Assembly: GCF_009496005.1 (NCBI RefSeq)
Contig: NZ_WIBF01000001.1
Coordinates: 496,001 to 560,000 of the forward strand
Length of the DNA: 64,000 nucleotides
DNA from: Tritonibacter litoralis
GTDB lineage: Bacteria; Pseudomonadota; Alphaproteobacteria; Rhodobacterales; Rhodobacteraceae
Direction: 5' to 3'
Made by a program: the position numbers and the translations under genes. The notes beneath the pieces were generated by a model. The model ran no database searches. It had not been told where the DNA came from and saw only the letters and a list, made by a program, of their open reading frames with translations. Each line of letters begins with the position of its first letter. Position 1 is the first letter of the stretch. Below, piece after piece: positions 50,837 through 60,968 of this stretch.

Positions 50837-50983
50837 GAAACTTCCCTTTGGACCTATTCTTTTCCCACTGGTAGCGCGGCGTGCAAGCGGTGACTAGGCA
50901 AAACCGAAACCAACACGGTGCAACACCCGATCCTTGGAAGAATTTTGCGTCCAAGGTCGCACAGGCGGCAATTGACGCAAGCA

Positions 50984-51013
50984 TTGAAATTGCAGTTTTC
51001 CCCGCTGTTTAAA
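50984..51013 (+). promoter_or_regulatory. Candidate promoter of the lptF operon
   Basis: TTGAAA (50984-50989), 18 bases, then TTTAAA (51008-51013), about 50 bases before the lptF start and in the right direction. It is the best promoter-like match in the 225-base divergent region, but not proven. Confidence 0.4.
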
Positions 51014-51061
51014 TGCACTAAGGTCGCCTCAATTAGACAAATGCGGATCTGGGGGGATTGC

Positions 51062-52204
51062 TTGTCACGTTTCGACAGATATGTCCTGTCTCAATATCTG
51101 CTGTTCTTTGGCTTCTTTGCTCTAGTTCTTGTGGCAGTTTTTTGGGTAAACCGCGCCGTTGTGCTGTTTGACCGGTTGATCGGTGACGGTCAGTCGGTTC
51201 TGGTTTTTCTCGAATTTTCTGCGCTGACTTTGCCGAATCTGATCCGGATGATCCTACCGATTGCAGCTTTTGCGGCCACGGTCTGGGTGACCAATCGGTT
51301 GAATGGCGAAAGCGAGCTGACGGTGTTGCGGGCCACCGGTTCCAGCCCCTGGCAGCTGGCGCGACCCGCGCTGGTCTTTGGTGCGATTTGTGCCGCGATG
51401 ATGCTGGCGCTCACCCATTTTCTGCTGCCGCTGTCGATCAGTCAATTGGATGAACGCCAATCCGAAGTGGCACGCAATGTCACGGCCCGGATCCTGAACG
51501 AAGGGGATTTCCTGCATCCGGCACCGGGCGTTACATTTTACATCCGCCAAATTGATGACGACGGAACGCTGAATGATGTGTTCCTGTCGGACAGGCGAGA
51601 CCCAGAAGTGACCGTGACCTACACCGGCGCCAAAGCGTTTTTGGTGCGCGATGAAGACCGCACCCATTTGATTATGGTGGATGGACTGGCCCAACGCCTG
51701 CATCACGAAACGCGCCGACTGTCGACAACGGCATTTTCTGATTTCTCGTACGATATCAGTAGCCTTGCCAATAAAGCAGAGGGCCGCGCCCGCAATATTC
51801 GCGCAATTCCCAGCGCTGAATTGATAACACAGAACCGCCAGATTGCAGCCAATGAAGGTCACAGTATCGGCGCACAGACCGAAGAATTTCATCTTCGCTT
51901 TGCACGAGCCTTTGTCTGTGTGGCCGTCACATTGATCGGCTTCTCTGCGCTGATGCTTGGATCCTTTTCCCGGTTTGGTGTTTGGCGTCAGGCGCTGTTG
52001 GCTTTTGTCATATTGATCATTGTCGAAGGCTTGCGGGGCGTTGTGTCGGAACCGGTCATCGCCACACCCGAACTGTGGCCGTTGATCTATGTTCCAACTG
52101 TCTTGGGGATCGCCATGGCGCTCCTGTTTTTGCAACTGTCCGCCCGTCCGCTGAGGCTCCATTTGAAACTGCGCCGAAATGCCAAGCAGGAGATTGCGTC
52201 GTGA
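51062..52204 (+). CDS. lptF: LPS export ABC transporter permease LptF
   Basis: One of two permeases that, with LptB, extract lipopolysaccharide from the inner membrane. The 380-residue protein has three N-terminal and three C-terminal membrane segments around a periplasmic jellyroll domain. Its N-terminus LSRFDRYVLSQYLLFFGFFA is typical. The likely start is TTG at 51062, with GGGGGGA 5 bases upstream, giving MSRFDRYVL. An ATG at 51041 in the same frame is the alternative. The stop overlaps the GTG start of lptG. Confidence 0.92.
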   Translation: MSRFDRYVLSQYLLFFGFFALVLVAVFWVNRAVVLFDRLIGDGQSVLVFLEFSALTLPNLIRMILPIAAFAATVWVTNRLNGESELTVLRATGSSPWQLARPALVFGAICAAMMLALTHFLLPLSISQLDERQSEVARNVTARILNEGDFLHPAPGVTFYIRQIDDDGTLNDVFLSDRRDPEVTVTYTGAKAFLVRDEDRTHLIMVDGLAQRLHHETRRLSTTAFSDFSYDISSLANKAEGRARNIRAIPSAELITQNRQIAANEGHSIGAQTEEFHLRFARAFVCVAVTLIGFSALMLGSFSRFGVWRQALLAFVILIIVEGLRGVVSEPVIATPELWPLIYVPTVLGIAMALLFLQLSARPLRLHLKLRRNAKQEIAS

Positions 52205-53304
52205 AGCTCGATCTCTATTACGCCCGGCGGTTTTTTCAATGGTTCCTCGTGATCAGCGGTGTGCTGATGACGCTGGTGACCCTGATTGACCTGAACGAGC
52301 AGATCCGCCGCTTTGAAGGCGTCGATCTGAATTTTGCCGAGCTGATAAACTTAACGTTTTTGAACGTGCCGGCAGCACTGAATGAGTTTCTGCCGTTGAT
52401 CATGATATTGTCGGCCGTTGTTTTGTTCGTTGGTTTGGCACGCAGCAGCGAGCTGGTGGTCACACGGGCCGCTGGCCGATCCGGCATTCGTGCTTTGCTC
52501 CCCCCTCTTGTGGTGGCTCTTTTGATTGGGCTCGTCTCCCTCAGCACGTTGAACCCAATCGCGGCGGCCACTGTAAACCGGTACAAAGAGCTGTCGGATG
52601 AGTACCGCAATGGCGGCACCGACAGTTTCTCGATAAGCGGTGAAGGTCTTTGGCTCAGACAGGGCACGCCAAATGGCCAATCCGTCATCCATGCGCGTGG
52701 CTATTTGGGACAGGGTGATGAAATCATCCTGAGCGACGTCAACATCTTGGAATACACCAAGGACTCAGGGCCCCGAAACCGTATTCTGGCCGAACGGGCT
52801 GAGTTGGACGGAGAAGCTTGGGTGCTCACCAATGCCAAGGTCTGGCCGCTGGCTGTCGGGTTTGTGCCCGAAAACGCATCCAAAACCCATGATACCCTGC
52901 GACTTGCAACAACGCTCACGTCTGAGCGGATCCGCGACACCATCGGTGCCACCGAAGGGATCTCTATCTACGATCTGCCCGAAACCATCCGCGACCTGGA
53001 GCGGGCCGGTTTCTCGACCAAACGGTATGAGGTGTTGCTGCAAGTGGAATTGGCGCGACCGATCTTTTTGGTGTCGATGGTCTTGGTCGGCGCGGCTTTC
53101 ACCATGCGCCACGCACGGTTTGGCGGCACCGGCCTGGCCGTGTTGATGGCGGTTCTGCTGGGGTTTGGCCTCTATTTCATTCGCAACTTTGCCCAGATCC
53201 TGGGTGAGAACGGGCAGGTCCCTATTGCCATGGCCGCCTGGGCGCCTCCGGTTGCGTCCATAATGTTGACTTTGGGGCTCTTGCTCCACGCCGAGGACGG
53301 ATAA
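52201..53304 (+). CDS. lptG: LPS export ABC transporter permease LptG
   Basis: The second LPS-export permease, 367 residues, with six membrane segments and a periplasmic beta domain in between (DEIILSDVNILEYTKDSG, AELDGEAWVLTNAKVWPL). It begins KLDLYYARRFFQWFLVISGV from a GTG start that overlaps the lptF TGA. ARPIFLVSMVLVGAAFTMRH and FGLYFIRNFAQILGENGQVP are the conserved C-terminal helices. It forms the inner-membrane LptB2FG complex with LptF. Confidence 0.94.
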   Translation: MKLDLYYARRFFQWFLVISGVLMTLVTLIDLNEQIRRFEGVDLNFAELINLTFLNVPAALNEFLPLIMILSAVVLFVGLARSSELVVTRAAGRSGIRALLPPLVVALLIGLVSLSTLNPIAAATVNRYKELSDEYRNGGTDSFSISGEGLWLRQGTPNGQSVIHARGYLGQGDEIILSDVNILEYTKDSGPRNRILAERAELDGEAWVLTNAKVWPLAVGFVPENASKTHDTLRLATTLTSERIRDTIGATEGISIYDLPETIRDLERAGFSTKRYEVLLQVELARPIFLVSMVLVGAAFTMRHARFGGTGLAVLMAVLLGFGLYFIRNFAQILGENGQVPIAMAAWAPPVASIMLTLGLLLHAEDG

Positions 53305-53305
53305 C

Positions 53306-55471
53306 ATGCGCCGCACTCTTTTGATAAGCGTTGTGCTGCCTTGGCTCGCAGCAGCAACACCGGCCCTGCCCCAAGCGCTGGTGGAACCCGCAACGGCCAA
53401 CCGGCAAGCCATCTTGGTGGCGGATCAGGTTTTCATAACCCCTGAGCGGCAATTGGTGGCGTCTGGCGGAGTCGAGGTATTCCAGGGCGAGGTGCGCCTG
53501 CAAGCTGAAAAGATCACATTTGACGATGCCAAAGGGCAGCTGAAAATTGAGGGGCCCATCCGCATTGACCAGGATGGCGAGGTGTCTATTTTGGCCGATG
53601 CTGCCGAGCTGGACAGCGACTTGCAAAACGGCATTCTGTCGTCTGCCCGGTTGGTGTTTAATCAACAGGTACAGCTGGCAGCGCTTCAGGCAACGCGCGT
53701 GCGCGGACGCTATACCCAGCTTTATAAAACAGCCGTAACCTCTTGTGACGTGTGTGATGACGGCCGCCCCCCGCTGTGGCAAATCCGGGCAGAACGGGTC
53801 ACGCACGACCAAGAAGAACGCCAGATCTATCTCGAAGGCGCACAATTGCGGGTACGGGATGTGCCAGTATTCTATTTGCCAGCCTTACGCCTTCCGGATC
53901 CAACGCTGGACCGGGCGACCGGCTTTCTTGTGCCGTCTTTGCGCACCACATCGAATTTGGCCACCGGGGTAAAGGTTCCTTACTTCTTCAAAATCGGCGA
54001 TCACAAGGACCTCACGGTAGCGCCTTATGTGTCCTCAAAAACGAGGACGTTGGATTGGCGCTATCGTCAGGCGTTCCAACGCGGCACAATCCAGATCGAC
54101 GGCGCATTCACACGGGATGATCTGCAACCGGACCAAGATCGCGGGTATGCGTTTCTGACCGGTCGCTTTGATCTGAACCAGGGGTATAAGCTTGCAGTAA
54201 ACCTGCGCACGGTCTCTGACGATGCTTATTTCGCCGACTACGGATTGGCCGATGTGGACCGATTGCGGTCAGATGTGATCTTAAGCCGGATCAAACGAGA
54301 TGAGTTCTTCCGCGGCGGGTTTATTCACTACAAAACGCTGCGCGACAGCGAAGATCAGGATGAAGTCCCGTCTATCGTTGCCGACCTTGTCTATGAGCGC
54401 CGCATTCACCCCTTGTGGAGCAAAACGGGCGAGTTCCGGTACCGGCTGGAAACCCATGCCCACCGAAGAGAATCCGAAGAACTGGCAACAGCGCTGGATC
54501 CGGCAGGGCGGGATATTGGCCGATTCTCACTGGATGTGAACTGGCGCCAGGACTGGCGGTTCAACTCCGGAGTTGTCGCCGAGTGGCAAGCCGGCGCAGC
54601 ATTTGAACGGTTCGCAATCGAAGATGATGCGGTTTCTGCCAATAACAGCCGTCGTGCTGTACCGCGGACGGCGTTGACGTTCCGCTTGCCGATGACACGC
54701 ACCACAGGGAATGGATCACGACAGTTTCTGGAACCCATTGCCCAAGTCAGCTGGTCCAACCTGTCGGGCGAAGACATCCCCAACGACGAAAGCAATTTTG
54801 TCGAATTTGACCAAGGCAACCTATTGTCCTTGTCGCGCTTTCCAGCCTCTGACAAGCGTGAGGACGGGCTGCAATTTGCCTACGGTGTAAACTGGGCCCA
54901 TTTCGCCCAAAGCGGCTGGCAAGCCTCTGCAACAGTTGGGCAGATTTACCGGGAAGAGGCCGAGAGTGAGTTTACCAAGACCTCTGGGCTTGGCGGAACC
55001 ACATCTGATATCCTTTTGGCGGGTCAAATAAAGTTGAACCAAGGCATCGCATTGACAGCACGAGGGCTGCTGAACGGCTCCTTTAACTTCTCCAAAGCGG
55101 AGCTGCGGGGAGATGTGGATTACAAACGCGCCAGTTTTCGCAGCAGCTACCTGTGGCTTGGGACCGACGCGGACGAAGGGCGTACGGATGCAACATCCGA
55201 GCTGTGGTTTGACGGCCAATATGAGGTCAACAGCAATTGGGCCGCCAATGCCAACCTGCGGTATGATGTCTCGGACGGGCGTGCAACACGTGCGGGTCTG
55301 GGGCTGGCCTATCAAAACGAATGTGTAACGGTCGACCTGTCGGTCAATCGTCGCTATACCTCAACGACAAGTGTTGACCCGTCCACGGATTTCGGCTTTT
55401 CAATCTCATTAAACGGGTTCTCCGTGAACAGCGGCACCAATAAGTACAGGCGATCATGCAGCAAGACTTGA
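53306..55471 (+). CDS. lptD: LPS-assembly outer-membrane protein LptD
   Basis: LptD inserts lipopolysaccharide into the outer leaflet. The 721-residue protein has a signal peptide (about 1-22, ending ALPQA), a periplasmic beta-jellyroll (about 30-150: FITPERQLVASGGVEVFQGE) and a C-terminal beta-barrel. The cysteines in TSCDVCDDGRPPLWQI and near both ends of the barrel (YQNECVTVDLSV, RRSCSKT) fit the disulfide pattern. It follows lptG with a one-base gap and overlaps surA by 16 bases. Confidence 0.95.
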   Translation: MRRTLLISVVLPWLAAATPALPQALVEPATANRQAILVADQVFITPERQLVASGGVEVFQGEVRLQAEKITFDDAKGQLKIEGPIRIDQDGEVSILADAAELDSDLQNGILSSARLVFNQQVQLAALQATRVRGRYTQLYKTAVTSCDVCDDGRPPLWQIRAERVTHDQEERQIYLEGAQLRVRDVPVFYLPALRLPDPTLDRATGFLVPSLRTTSNLATGVKVPYFFKIGDHKDLTVAPYVSSKTRTLDWRYRQAFQRGTIQIDGAFTRDDLQPDQDRGYAFLTGRFDLNQGYKLAVNLRTVSDDAYFADYGLADVDRLRSDVILSRIKRDEFFRGGFIHYKTLRDSEDQDEVPSIVADLVYERRIHPLWSKTGEFRYRLETHAHRRESEELATALDPAGRDIGRFSLDVNWRQDWRFNSGVVAEWQAGAAFERFAIEDDAVSANNSRRAVPRTALTFRLPMTRTTGNGSRQFLEPIAQVSWSNLSGEDIPNDESNFVEFDQGNLLSLSRFPASDKREDGLQFAYGVNWAHFAQSGWQASATVGQIYREEAESEFTKTSGLGGTTSDILLAGQIKLNQGIALTARGLLNGSFNFSKAELRGDVDYKRASFRSSYLWLGTDADEGRTDATSELWFDGQYEVNSNWAANANLRYDVSDGRATRAGLGLAYQNECVTVDLSVNRRYTSTTSVDPSTDFGFSISLNGFSVNSGTNKYRRSCSKT

Positions 55472-56718
55472 TGTTTTCTCACTTTACTCTCCGCTCTGCG
55501 GGTATTGTTTTGCGTCGCACCCTTGGCGCGGTGGCTCTGACCAGCATGGTGGCGCTTGCCGCCCCTTCTGTATCAGCGCAGGGCCTGTTTTCGCCGGTCA
55601 TCCGCGTCAACGATCAGGCGATCACCCAGTATGAGCTTGACCAGCGGGCGCGGTTTCTGGCGGTAACCGGAACACCGGGTGATCCGCTGAAACAGGCGCG
55701 CGAGGATCTGATCGAAGACCGGCTCAAGCTGAAACTGATAACCGAAGTGGGTTTGGTGCCCACAGATGAGGAAGTGCAAGAAGGGCTGGAGGGATTGGCG
55801 CAGCGCACCAATCTGTCGCTGGACGAGTTCTACAACACCATGGGCCAGGCCGGGGTTGACCCGCAGACGCTGCGGGACTTTACCCGTGTCGGCATCGGCT
55901 GGCGCGAATATATCGGCGCGCGTTTTTTGGCCCGCGCCCGTCCAACTGATGAAGAGATTGACCAGGCCATTGGCACCGCCGGACGCGGTGGTGTGCAGGT
56001 CCTGCTGTCCGAGATCATCGTGCCCCTGAACGAAGAGACAGCGCCGCAGATTGAAGGCTTTGTTGAACAGGTTCGCGCCCTTAAAACCTTTGATGATTTC
56101 TCAGCCGCCGCTTCCCAAGTGTCCGCCGCAGACAGCCGTGCAAATGGCGGGCGTTTGCCTTGGATGGAGCTGACACGTCTGCCACCGCAGCTGCGCGAAA
56201 TTGTTCTGAACCTTAAAACCGGCGAAATCTCTGATGCAATCACCTTGCAAGGGGCCGTCGCCCTGTTTCAGATGCGCGGCATTCGCGAAGTTGAAGGCAG
56301 TGAACAGCGCTTTGCGGCGATTGAATACGCGACATATCTGATCCCGGGTGGGCGCACCTCCGAAGGTTTGGCTGCCGCGCAAAACGTGATCGATGCCGTG
56401 GACAGCTGCGACGATTTTTATGGCATCGCACAAGATCAATCGCCGGACGTTCTGACAATCGAGAGCCTGCCCCCATCTGAAATTCCCAATGATATCGCGC
56501 TGGAACTGTCCAAGTTGGACCCTGGTGAGACGTCAACAGCGGTGACCCGCAACAATGGTCAGACGCTGGCGCTGGTGATGCTCTGTGGTCGCACGTCTGA
56601 GATTGCGGAAGACGCTGACCGGAACTCTATTGCCAGTGCGCTGACGCAGCAGCGGCTTGAGACCTTCTCAAACAGTCTGTTGTCACAATTGCGGGCCGAA
56701 GCGCGCATTATCGAATGA
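55456..56718 (+). CDS. surA: SurA-type periplasmic peptidyl-prolyl isomerase/chaperone
   Basis: A chaperone for outer-membrane proteins, including LptD. The 420-residue protein has a signal peptide (cleavage near VSA-QG), an N-terminal SurA domain (PVIRVNDQAITQYELDQRAR) and one or two parvulin-like segments (VQVLLSEIIVPLNEETAPQI, SAADSRANGGRLPWMELTRL). Its first 16 bases overlap lptD and its last bases overlap pdxA. The gene for the chaperone thus sits directly behind its main client. Confidence 0.92.
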   Translation: MQQDLMFSHFTLRSAGIVLRRTLGAVALTSMVALAAPSVSAQGLFSPVIRVNDQAITQYELDQRARFLAVTGTPGDPLKQAREDLIEDRLKLKLITEVGLVPTDEEVQEGLEGLAQRTNLSLDEFYNTMGQAGVDPQTLRDFTRVGIGWREYIGARFLARARPTDEEIDQAIGTAGRGGVQVLLSEIIVPLNEETAPQIEGFVEQVRALKTFDDFSAAASQVSAADSRANGGRLPWMELTRLPPQLREIVLNLKTGEISDAITLQGAVALFQMRGIREVEGSEQRFAAIEYATYLIPGGRTSEGLAAAQNVIDAVDSCDDFYGIAQDQSPDVLTIESLPPSEIPNDIALELSKLDPGETSTAVTRNNGQTLALVMLCGRTSEIAEDADRNSIASALTQQRLETFSNSLLSQLRAEARIIE

Positions 56719-57689
56719 CATCTGTTGCGCGCCCCATTGCTCTCAGCTGTGGGGAGCCTGCGGGCATTGGCCCAGAGATCGCCGTCAAAGCCTGGCAGGA
56801 GCTGCGGGGGCGCTGCCCCTTCGTCTGGCTAGGTGATCCCCGCCACCTGCCAACAGACACCCCGGTTGAGATTGTGTCGGACCTCGCCCAGGTGTCGCAA
56901 GTCAGCGCCGAGGCTTTCCCGGTCCTGCCGGTTCCTTTTGCCGGAGAAACCACACAAGGGACCGCAGATCCCCGCAACGCGTCCGGCGTGATCCAGGCGA
57001 TTGAAACCGGCGTCCATCTGGTTCAATCCGGCCAGGCCAGCGCGCTCTGCACCGCTCCAATCCATAAAAAAGCATTGATCGACGGCGCAGGTTTTTCCTT
57101 TCCAGGTCACACAGAGTTTCTGGCCCATTTGGCCGGGCGCGATCGCGTTGTGATGATGCTGGCCAGCCCCATGCTGCGGGTGGTGCCTGCGACCATTCAT
57201 ATCGCTTTGTCAGACGTCCCCGAAACCTTGACCCCAGAGCTGTTAGAAGAGGTGATCACAATCACCGCCCGGGGTCTGCGCAGCCAATTTGGGATCCCTG
57301 CCCCGCGCATCGCGGTTGCCGGGCTGAACCCACATGCCGGCGAAGGGGGCGCGATGGGGCGGGAAGAGCTGGAATGGATCGACGATTTCCTTGCCGATCT
57401 GGATGTTGCCCCGGCGCAGGTAACCGGCCCGCACCCGGCCGATACGCTCTTTCACGCAGCCGCCCGCAAGACTTATGACGCCGCTGTCTGCATGTACCAC
57501 GACCAAGCGCTGATCCCGATCAAGACATTGGACTTCGACCGGGGTGTGAATGTGACCTTGGGCCTGCCCTTTGTGCGCACATCCCCGGATCATGGCACCG
57601 CGTTTGACATAGCAGGCAAGGGTCAGGCAAACCCGTCAAGCTTGATCGAAGCGCTGTTGTTGGCGCAGCAGATGGCGGCCAGCTCTTGA
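56715..57689 (+). CDS. pdxA: 4-hydroxythreonine-4-phosphate dehydrogenase
   Basis: A vitamin B6 biosynthesis enzyme, 324 residues, metal- and NAD-dependent. The N-terminus PIALSCGEPAGIGPEIAVKA, the central GLNPHAGEGGAMGREELEWI and the C-terminal MYHDQALIPIKTLDFDRGVN are diagnostic, including the metal-binding histidines. The start ATGA overlaps the surA stop. The order surA-pdxA-rsmA is conserved in many proteobacteria. Confidence 0.97.
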   Translation: MTSVARPIALSCGEPAGIGPEIAVKAWQELRGRCPFVWLGDPRHLPTDTPVEIVSDLAQVSQVSAEAFPVLPVPFAGETTQGTADPRNASGVIQAIETGVHLVQSGQASALCTAPIHKKALIDGAGFSFPGHTEFLAHLAGRDRVVMMLASPMLRVVPATIHIALSDVPETLTPELLEEVITITARGLRSQFGIPAPRIAVAGLNPHAGEGGAMGREELEWIDDFLADLDVAPAQVTGPHPADTLFHAAARKTYDAAVCMYHDQALIPIKTLDFDRGVNVTLGLPFVRTSPDHGTAFDIAGKGQANPSSLIEALLLAQQMAASS

Positions 57690-57768
57690 CGCTTGGCGGG
57701 CACGCTCCTAACACGGGCTCTTAACATCTGGGCCAGTTGGCCCCTTACACTGGTCAGAACAAAACCGT

Positions 57769-58614
57769 ATGAGCGCCATCGATTCCCTGCCCCCTCTGCG
57801 CGAGGTGATTGCAACACACCAGCTTTCGGCCCGCAAATCGCTGGGGCAGAACTTTTTGCTGGATTTGAACCTGACCGCCAAGATCGCGCGCCAGGCCGGA
57901 GATCTGAGCGCATGTGACGTGCTGGAGATCGGCCCCGGTCCAGGAGGCCTGACCCGTGGGTTGTTGTCCGAAGGCGCGCGCCGGGTTCTGGCCATTGAAA
58001 AAGACAGCCGCTGCCTGCCTGCCCTAGCTGAGATCGCCACGGCCTATCCCGGCCAGCTTGAAGTGATCAACGGTGACGCGCTTGAGATCGACCCTTTGGC
58101 GCATCTGACGCCGCCGATCCGCGTGGCGGCCAATCTGCCGTATAATGTAGGAACCGAGCTTTTGGTGCGCTGGCTGACCCCAAAAGACTGGCCACCGTTT
58201 TGGCAAAGCCTCACGCTGATGTTCCAACGCGAAGTGGCAGAGCGCATCGTTGCACAGCCCGGCTCCAAAGCTTACGGCCGTCTTGCAATTTTGTCGCAAT
58301 GGCGCGCGGATGCAAAGATTGTCCTATCGCTGCCGCCGGGGGCCTTTACCCCGCCTCCCAAGGTCAGCAGCGCCGTGGTGCATCTGAACGCGCTGCCCGC
58401 GCCCCGGTTTCCAGCGGATGCGGCCACCCTGTCCCGTGTTGTGGCTGCGGCTTTTAATCAGCGCCGCAAAATGCTGCGCGCCGCGCTCAAATCGGTGAGC
58501 CCGGACATCGAAGACCACCTGACCGCCGCAGGCATCCCGCCTACGGAACGGGCGGAACAGGTCAGCCTTGAGGCGTTTTGCGCCTTGGCCCGCAGCTTAA
58601 AACCTATGGAGTGA
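57769..58614 (+). CDS. rsmA: 16S rRNA (adenine1518/1519-N6)-dimethyltransferase
   Basis: RsmA (KsgA) dimethylates two adenines near the 3' end of 16S rRNA. The 281-residue protein has [20 protein letters not shown], the SAM-binding [15 protein letters not shown], the catalytic [15 protein letters not shown] and the C-terminal [15 protein letters not shown]. It follows pdxA by 79 bases and precedes the GNAT gene by three, on the same strand. Confidence 0.97.
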   Translation: MSAIDSLPPLREVIATHQLSARKSLGQNFLLDLNLTAKIARQAGDLSACDVLEIGPGPGGLTRGLLSEGARRVLAIEKDSRCLPALAEIATAYPGQLEVINGDALEIDPLAHLTPPIRVAANLPYNVGTELLVRWLTPKDWPPFWQSLTLMFQREVAERIVAQPGSKAYGRLAILSQWRADAKIVLSLPPGAFTPPPKVSSAVVHLNALPAPRFPADAATLSRVVAAAFNQRRKMLRAALKSVSPDIEDHLTAAGIPPTERAEQVSLEAFCALARSLKPME

Positions 58615-58617
58615 CCG

Positions 58618-59136
58618 ATGACCGGGGATGTGTTTTCAATTCGAGAGGCCCGCCCCGATGACTATGCGGCGATTTTTGATCTGACACAGCGGGCCTTTGC
58701 GCCGACGCCATACGCATCCGGCACCGAAGGCCATATTGTGCTGGCGTTGCGCGATGACGGCGATCTCACACTATCCCTGGTGGCGGTCGCTGCGGATCAG
58801 ATCATCGGCCATGTGGCGTTTTCTCCGGCCACCGTGGGTGAAACAAATGGCGCGTGGTACGCGCTTGGCCCTGTATCGGTTGCGCCAGAACAGCAGAAGA
58901 CTGGCGTTGGCAGCCGCTTGATCACTGCAGGGCTGGACCAATTGCGCGGCCTCCCAGCTTCGGGCTGTGTCCTGATCGGCAGCCCATCCTATTACGGCCG
59001 GTTTGGATTTACGCGCTGTGACGGGCTCACATATGGCACAGTCCCGGCCGAGTACGTGCAGGGCCTCGCGTTCACATCCATGTCCCCCGTGGGGGAAATA
59101 ACCTTTGCGCCGGGATTTGACGTTCAGCCAAAGTAA
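58618..59136 (+). CDS. GNAT-family N-acetyltransferase (YhbS-like)
   Basis: A 172-residue acetyltransferase. The acetyl-CoA motif is VAPEQQKTGVGSRLITAGLD (about residues 88-107), preceded by IIGHVAFSPATVG. The later LIGSPSYYGRFGFTRCDGLT is typical of the YhbS type. Substrate unknown. It starts three bases after rsmA, so it ends the lpt-to-rsmA transcription unit. Confidence 0.88.
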   Translation: MTGDVFSIREARPDDYAAIFDLTQRAFAPTPYASGTEGHIVLALRDDGDLTLSLVAVAADQIIGHVAFSPATVGETNGAWYALGPVSVAPEQQKTGVGSRLITAGLDQLRGLPASGCVLIGSPSYYGRFGFTRCDGLTYGTVPAEYVQGLAFTSMSPVGEITFAPGFDVQPK

Positions 59137-59168
59137 AACCCCGCAGAACCATATGGCTGCGGGGTCTT
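59136..59168 (-). terminator. Terminator of the DUF4167 gene
   Basis: A nine-base perfect stem (ACCCCGCAG with CTGCGGGGT, 59138-59165) with a ten-base loop. On the minus strand it is followed by TTTTAC. It may also stop the convergent lpt operon. Confidence 0.75.
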
Positions 59169-59193
59169 AAGTCAAACCAAACGTCTTTTCAGA

Positions 59194-59901
59194 TCACTCA
59201 GCGGCAGCAGCCGCGTCACCGGCGTCTGTTGCCGGTTGCTCCGCCTCTGGCGCGGCCTCTGCTGGTGTTTCAGCCTTGGCTTTGGGCTTGCGTGCGCGGG
59301 GCTTGGGCTTAGATCCCTCTTCCCCTTCAGCAGCCGGTTTGCGGCTGCGTGGTTTACGCGCTGGCTTTTTTGGCTTTTCCGCGGCTTCACCCTCTTCGGC
59401 GGCAGGCGCAGCCACTGGGGGTTGTGTCATGCTTTCTGGCGTTTCAACCAAGCCGCTGCTGTCCTCGTTTGCAGCGCTTTCATGTGGGTCGATCACCTCG
59501 GCACCGTCGGTGCTGGCCGCAGCGGCAGCTGCAGCATCCGCCTTGGCGGCTGCTTCACGCTCTTGGCGCTCCAGACGTTCCGCACGCTCCCGGTCACGCT
59601 CTGCCTGGCGTTCGCGGTTCTGACGCTCTTGCTCTTCCCGACGCGCTTCGATTTCACGTTGGGCTTCGTTCAGCATACGCAAGTAATGTTCCGCGTGCTG
59701 CTGAAAGTTTTCAGCTGCCACACGGTCATTACTCAGCTGCGCATCACGAGCGAGCTGGTTATATTTATCAATAATTTGCTGCGGCGTGCCGCGCACTTTG
59801 CCCTCGGGTCCTGAGCTGTCAAACACGCGGTTGACAACATTTGCACCGTTGGGACGGTTCCGGTTCGATTTCGACCGGGAACGGGATTTAGACGATCTCA
59901 T
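59194..59901 (-). CDS. DUF4167 protein with basic, AT-hook-like tail
   Basis: A 235-residue protein. The DUF4167 domain is at the N-terminus (about 1-80: NRVFDSSGPEGKVRGTPQQI then IDKYNQLARDAQLSNDRVAA), preceded by an arginine/serine-rich leader. A long charged helix (QEREAEERR-type, about 85-120) follows. The C-terminal part is low-complexity, with repeated KPRSRKP and KPRARKPKAK units that resemble AT-hooks or nucleoid-protein tails. Function unknown; a nucleic-acid-binding role is inferred from charge. It lies next to prfA-prmC, as I recall in other alphaproteobacteria. Confidence 0.88.
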   Translation of the reverse strand: MRSSKSRSRSKSNRNRPNGANVVNRVFDSSGPEGKVRGTPQQIIDKYNQLARDAQLSNDRVAAENFQQHAEHYLRMLNEAQREIEARREEQERQNRERQAERDRERAERLERQEREAAAKADAAAAAAASTDGAEVIDPHESAANEDSSGLVETPESMTQPPVAAPAAEEGEAAEKPKKPARKPRSRKPAAEGEEGSKPKPRARKPKAKAETPAEAAPEAEQPATDAGDAAAAAE

Positions 59902-60125
59902 AAGCCTAACGTCAGCCTTAGTTCATTATGCCGAAGACCTTAAAGTTGCGCGCCTCTGCGCAGGGTCATCAGCGATTTTGGGCTTGGCGTCGCCGCAGAG
60001 GAGTTTCGATCCTCACGCTCAGGCGACTTCTTTGAGTAACCATGGAATGCGCCATGACACAAGGGGGCGCGTTAAAATTTATACGAATTTCTGTGGGAAA
60101 CCCGGTTTTTTTTGACTTTTCCACC

Positions 60126-60968
60126 TCAATCCGGAGCAAAGCCACAGACAACCCGGTCGCGACCATCCAGATCCCGAATGGTGCACACGTTCACCAAACC
60201 AACAGAATAAAACAAATCTGTGACCGCTGCTGCTTGGGTTGGGCCAATTTCGACCATCACACGACCCTTTGGTGCCAGATGCGCCCCAAGGCCTGCGCTG
60301 ATCGCGCGATAGGCTGCAAGCCCGTCGCCCCCATCCGTAAGAGCCATTTCAGGTTCAAACTCACGCACTTCGGTGCTGAGGCCTTCCATCTCGGACAGCG
60401 CAATATAGGGCGGGTTGGAAACGATCAGATCGAATTGGCCGTCAACGTTTGAAAACCAGTCAGATGCGTGGATCTCTGCCCGGTCCTGCACCCGGTGTAA
60501 CACCGCATTGGCGCTGGCTTGTAGACAGGCCGCATCGCTGAGATCCACTCCGACACCTGTTGCCTGCCCCTGCTCGGCCAACAAAGTCACAAGGATGCAG
60601 CCAGAGCCCACCCCAAGGTCCAGAACGCGGGCAAAAGGTTGGCTTAACGCAGTTTCGATCAGTGTTTCAGTCTCTGGCCGCGGGTCCAGAACGTCGCCCG
60701 ACACTTTGAACCGGCGACCATAAAACTCACGTTCCCCAATCAAATGTGACACGGGCACGCGAATGGCACGCAGGGAAATCAGCTGTTCATAGCGATCCGC
60801 GACTTCGTCCGACAATTCTTCGGGCGCGATCAAAGTCACGCGGCTGGCCTCAATCCGGGCGGCATGGGCCAGCAAGACCCGCGCGTCCCGGGCCGGGTCC
60901 GTCACACCGGCCGCACGCAGTCGATGTGTGGCATCGGCCATGGCCTGGGCTGCGGTCTGTGCGGTCAT
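60126..60968 (-). CDS. prmC: Release factor glutamine methyltransferase
   Basis: PrmC methylates the GGQ glutamine of release factors. The 280-residue protein has an N-terminal helical domain and a SAM domain with [20 protein letters not shown] and the catalytic [17 protein letters not shown]. The substrate-recognition [19 protein letters not shown]-like segment ([20 protein letters not shown]) is also present. Its ATG overlaps the prfA stop by four bases, so enzyme and substrate are translationally coupled. Confidence 0.96.
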   Translation of the reverse strand: MTAQTAAQAMADATHRLRAAGVTDPARDARVLLAHAARIEASRVTLIAPEELSDEVADRYEQLISLRAIRVPVSHLIGEREFYGRRFKVSGDVLDPRPETETLIETALSQPFARVLDLGVGSGCILVTLLAEQGQATGVGVDLSDAACLQASANAVLHRVQDRAEIHASDWFSNVDGQFDLIVSNPPYIALSEMEGLSTEVREFEPEMALTDGGDGLAAYRAISAGLGAHLAPKGRVMVEIGPTQAAAVTDLFYSVGLVNVCTIRDLDGRDRVVCGFAPD

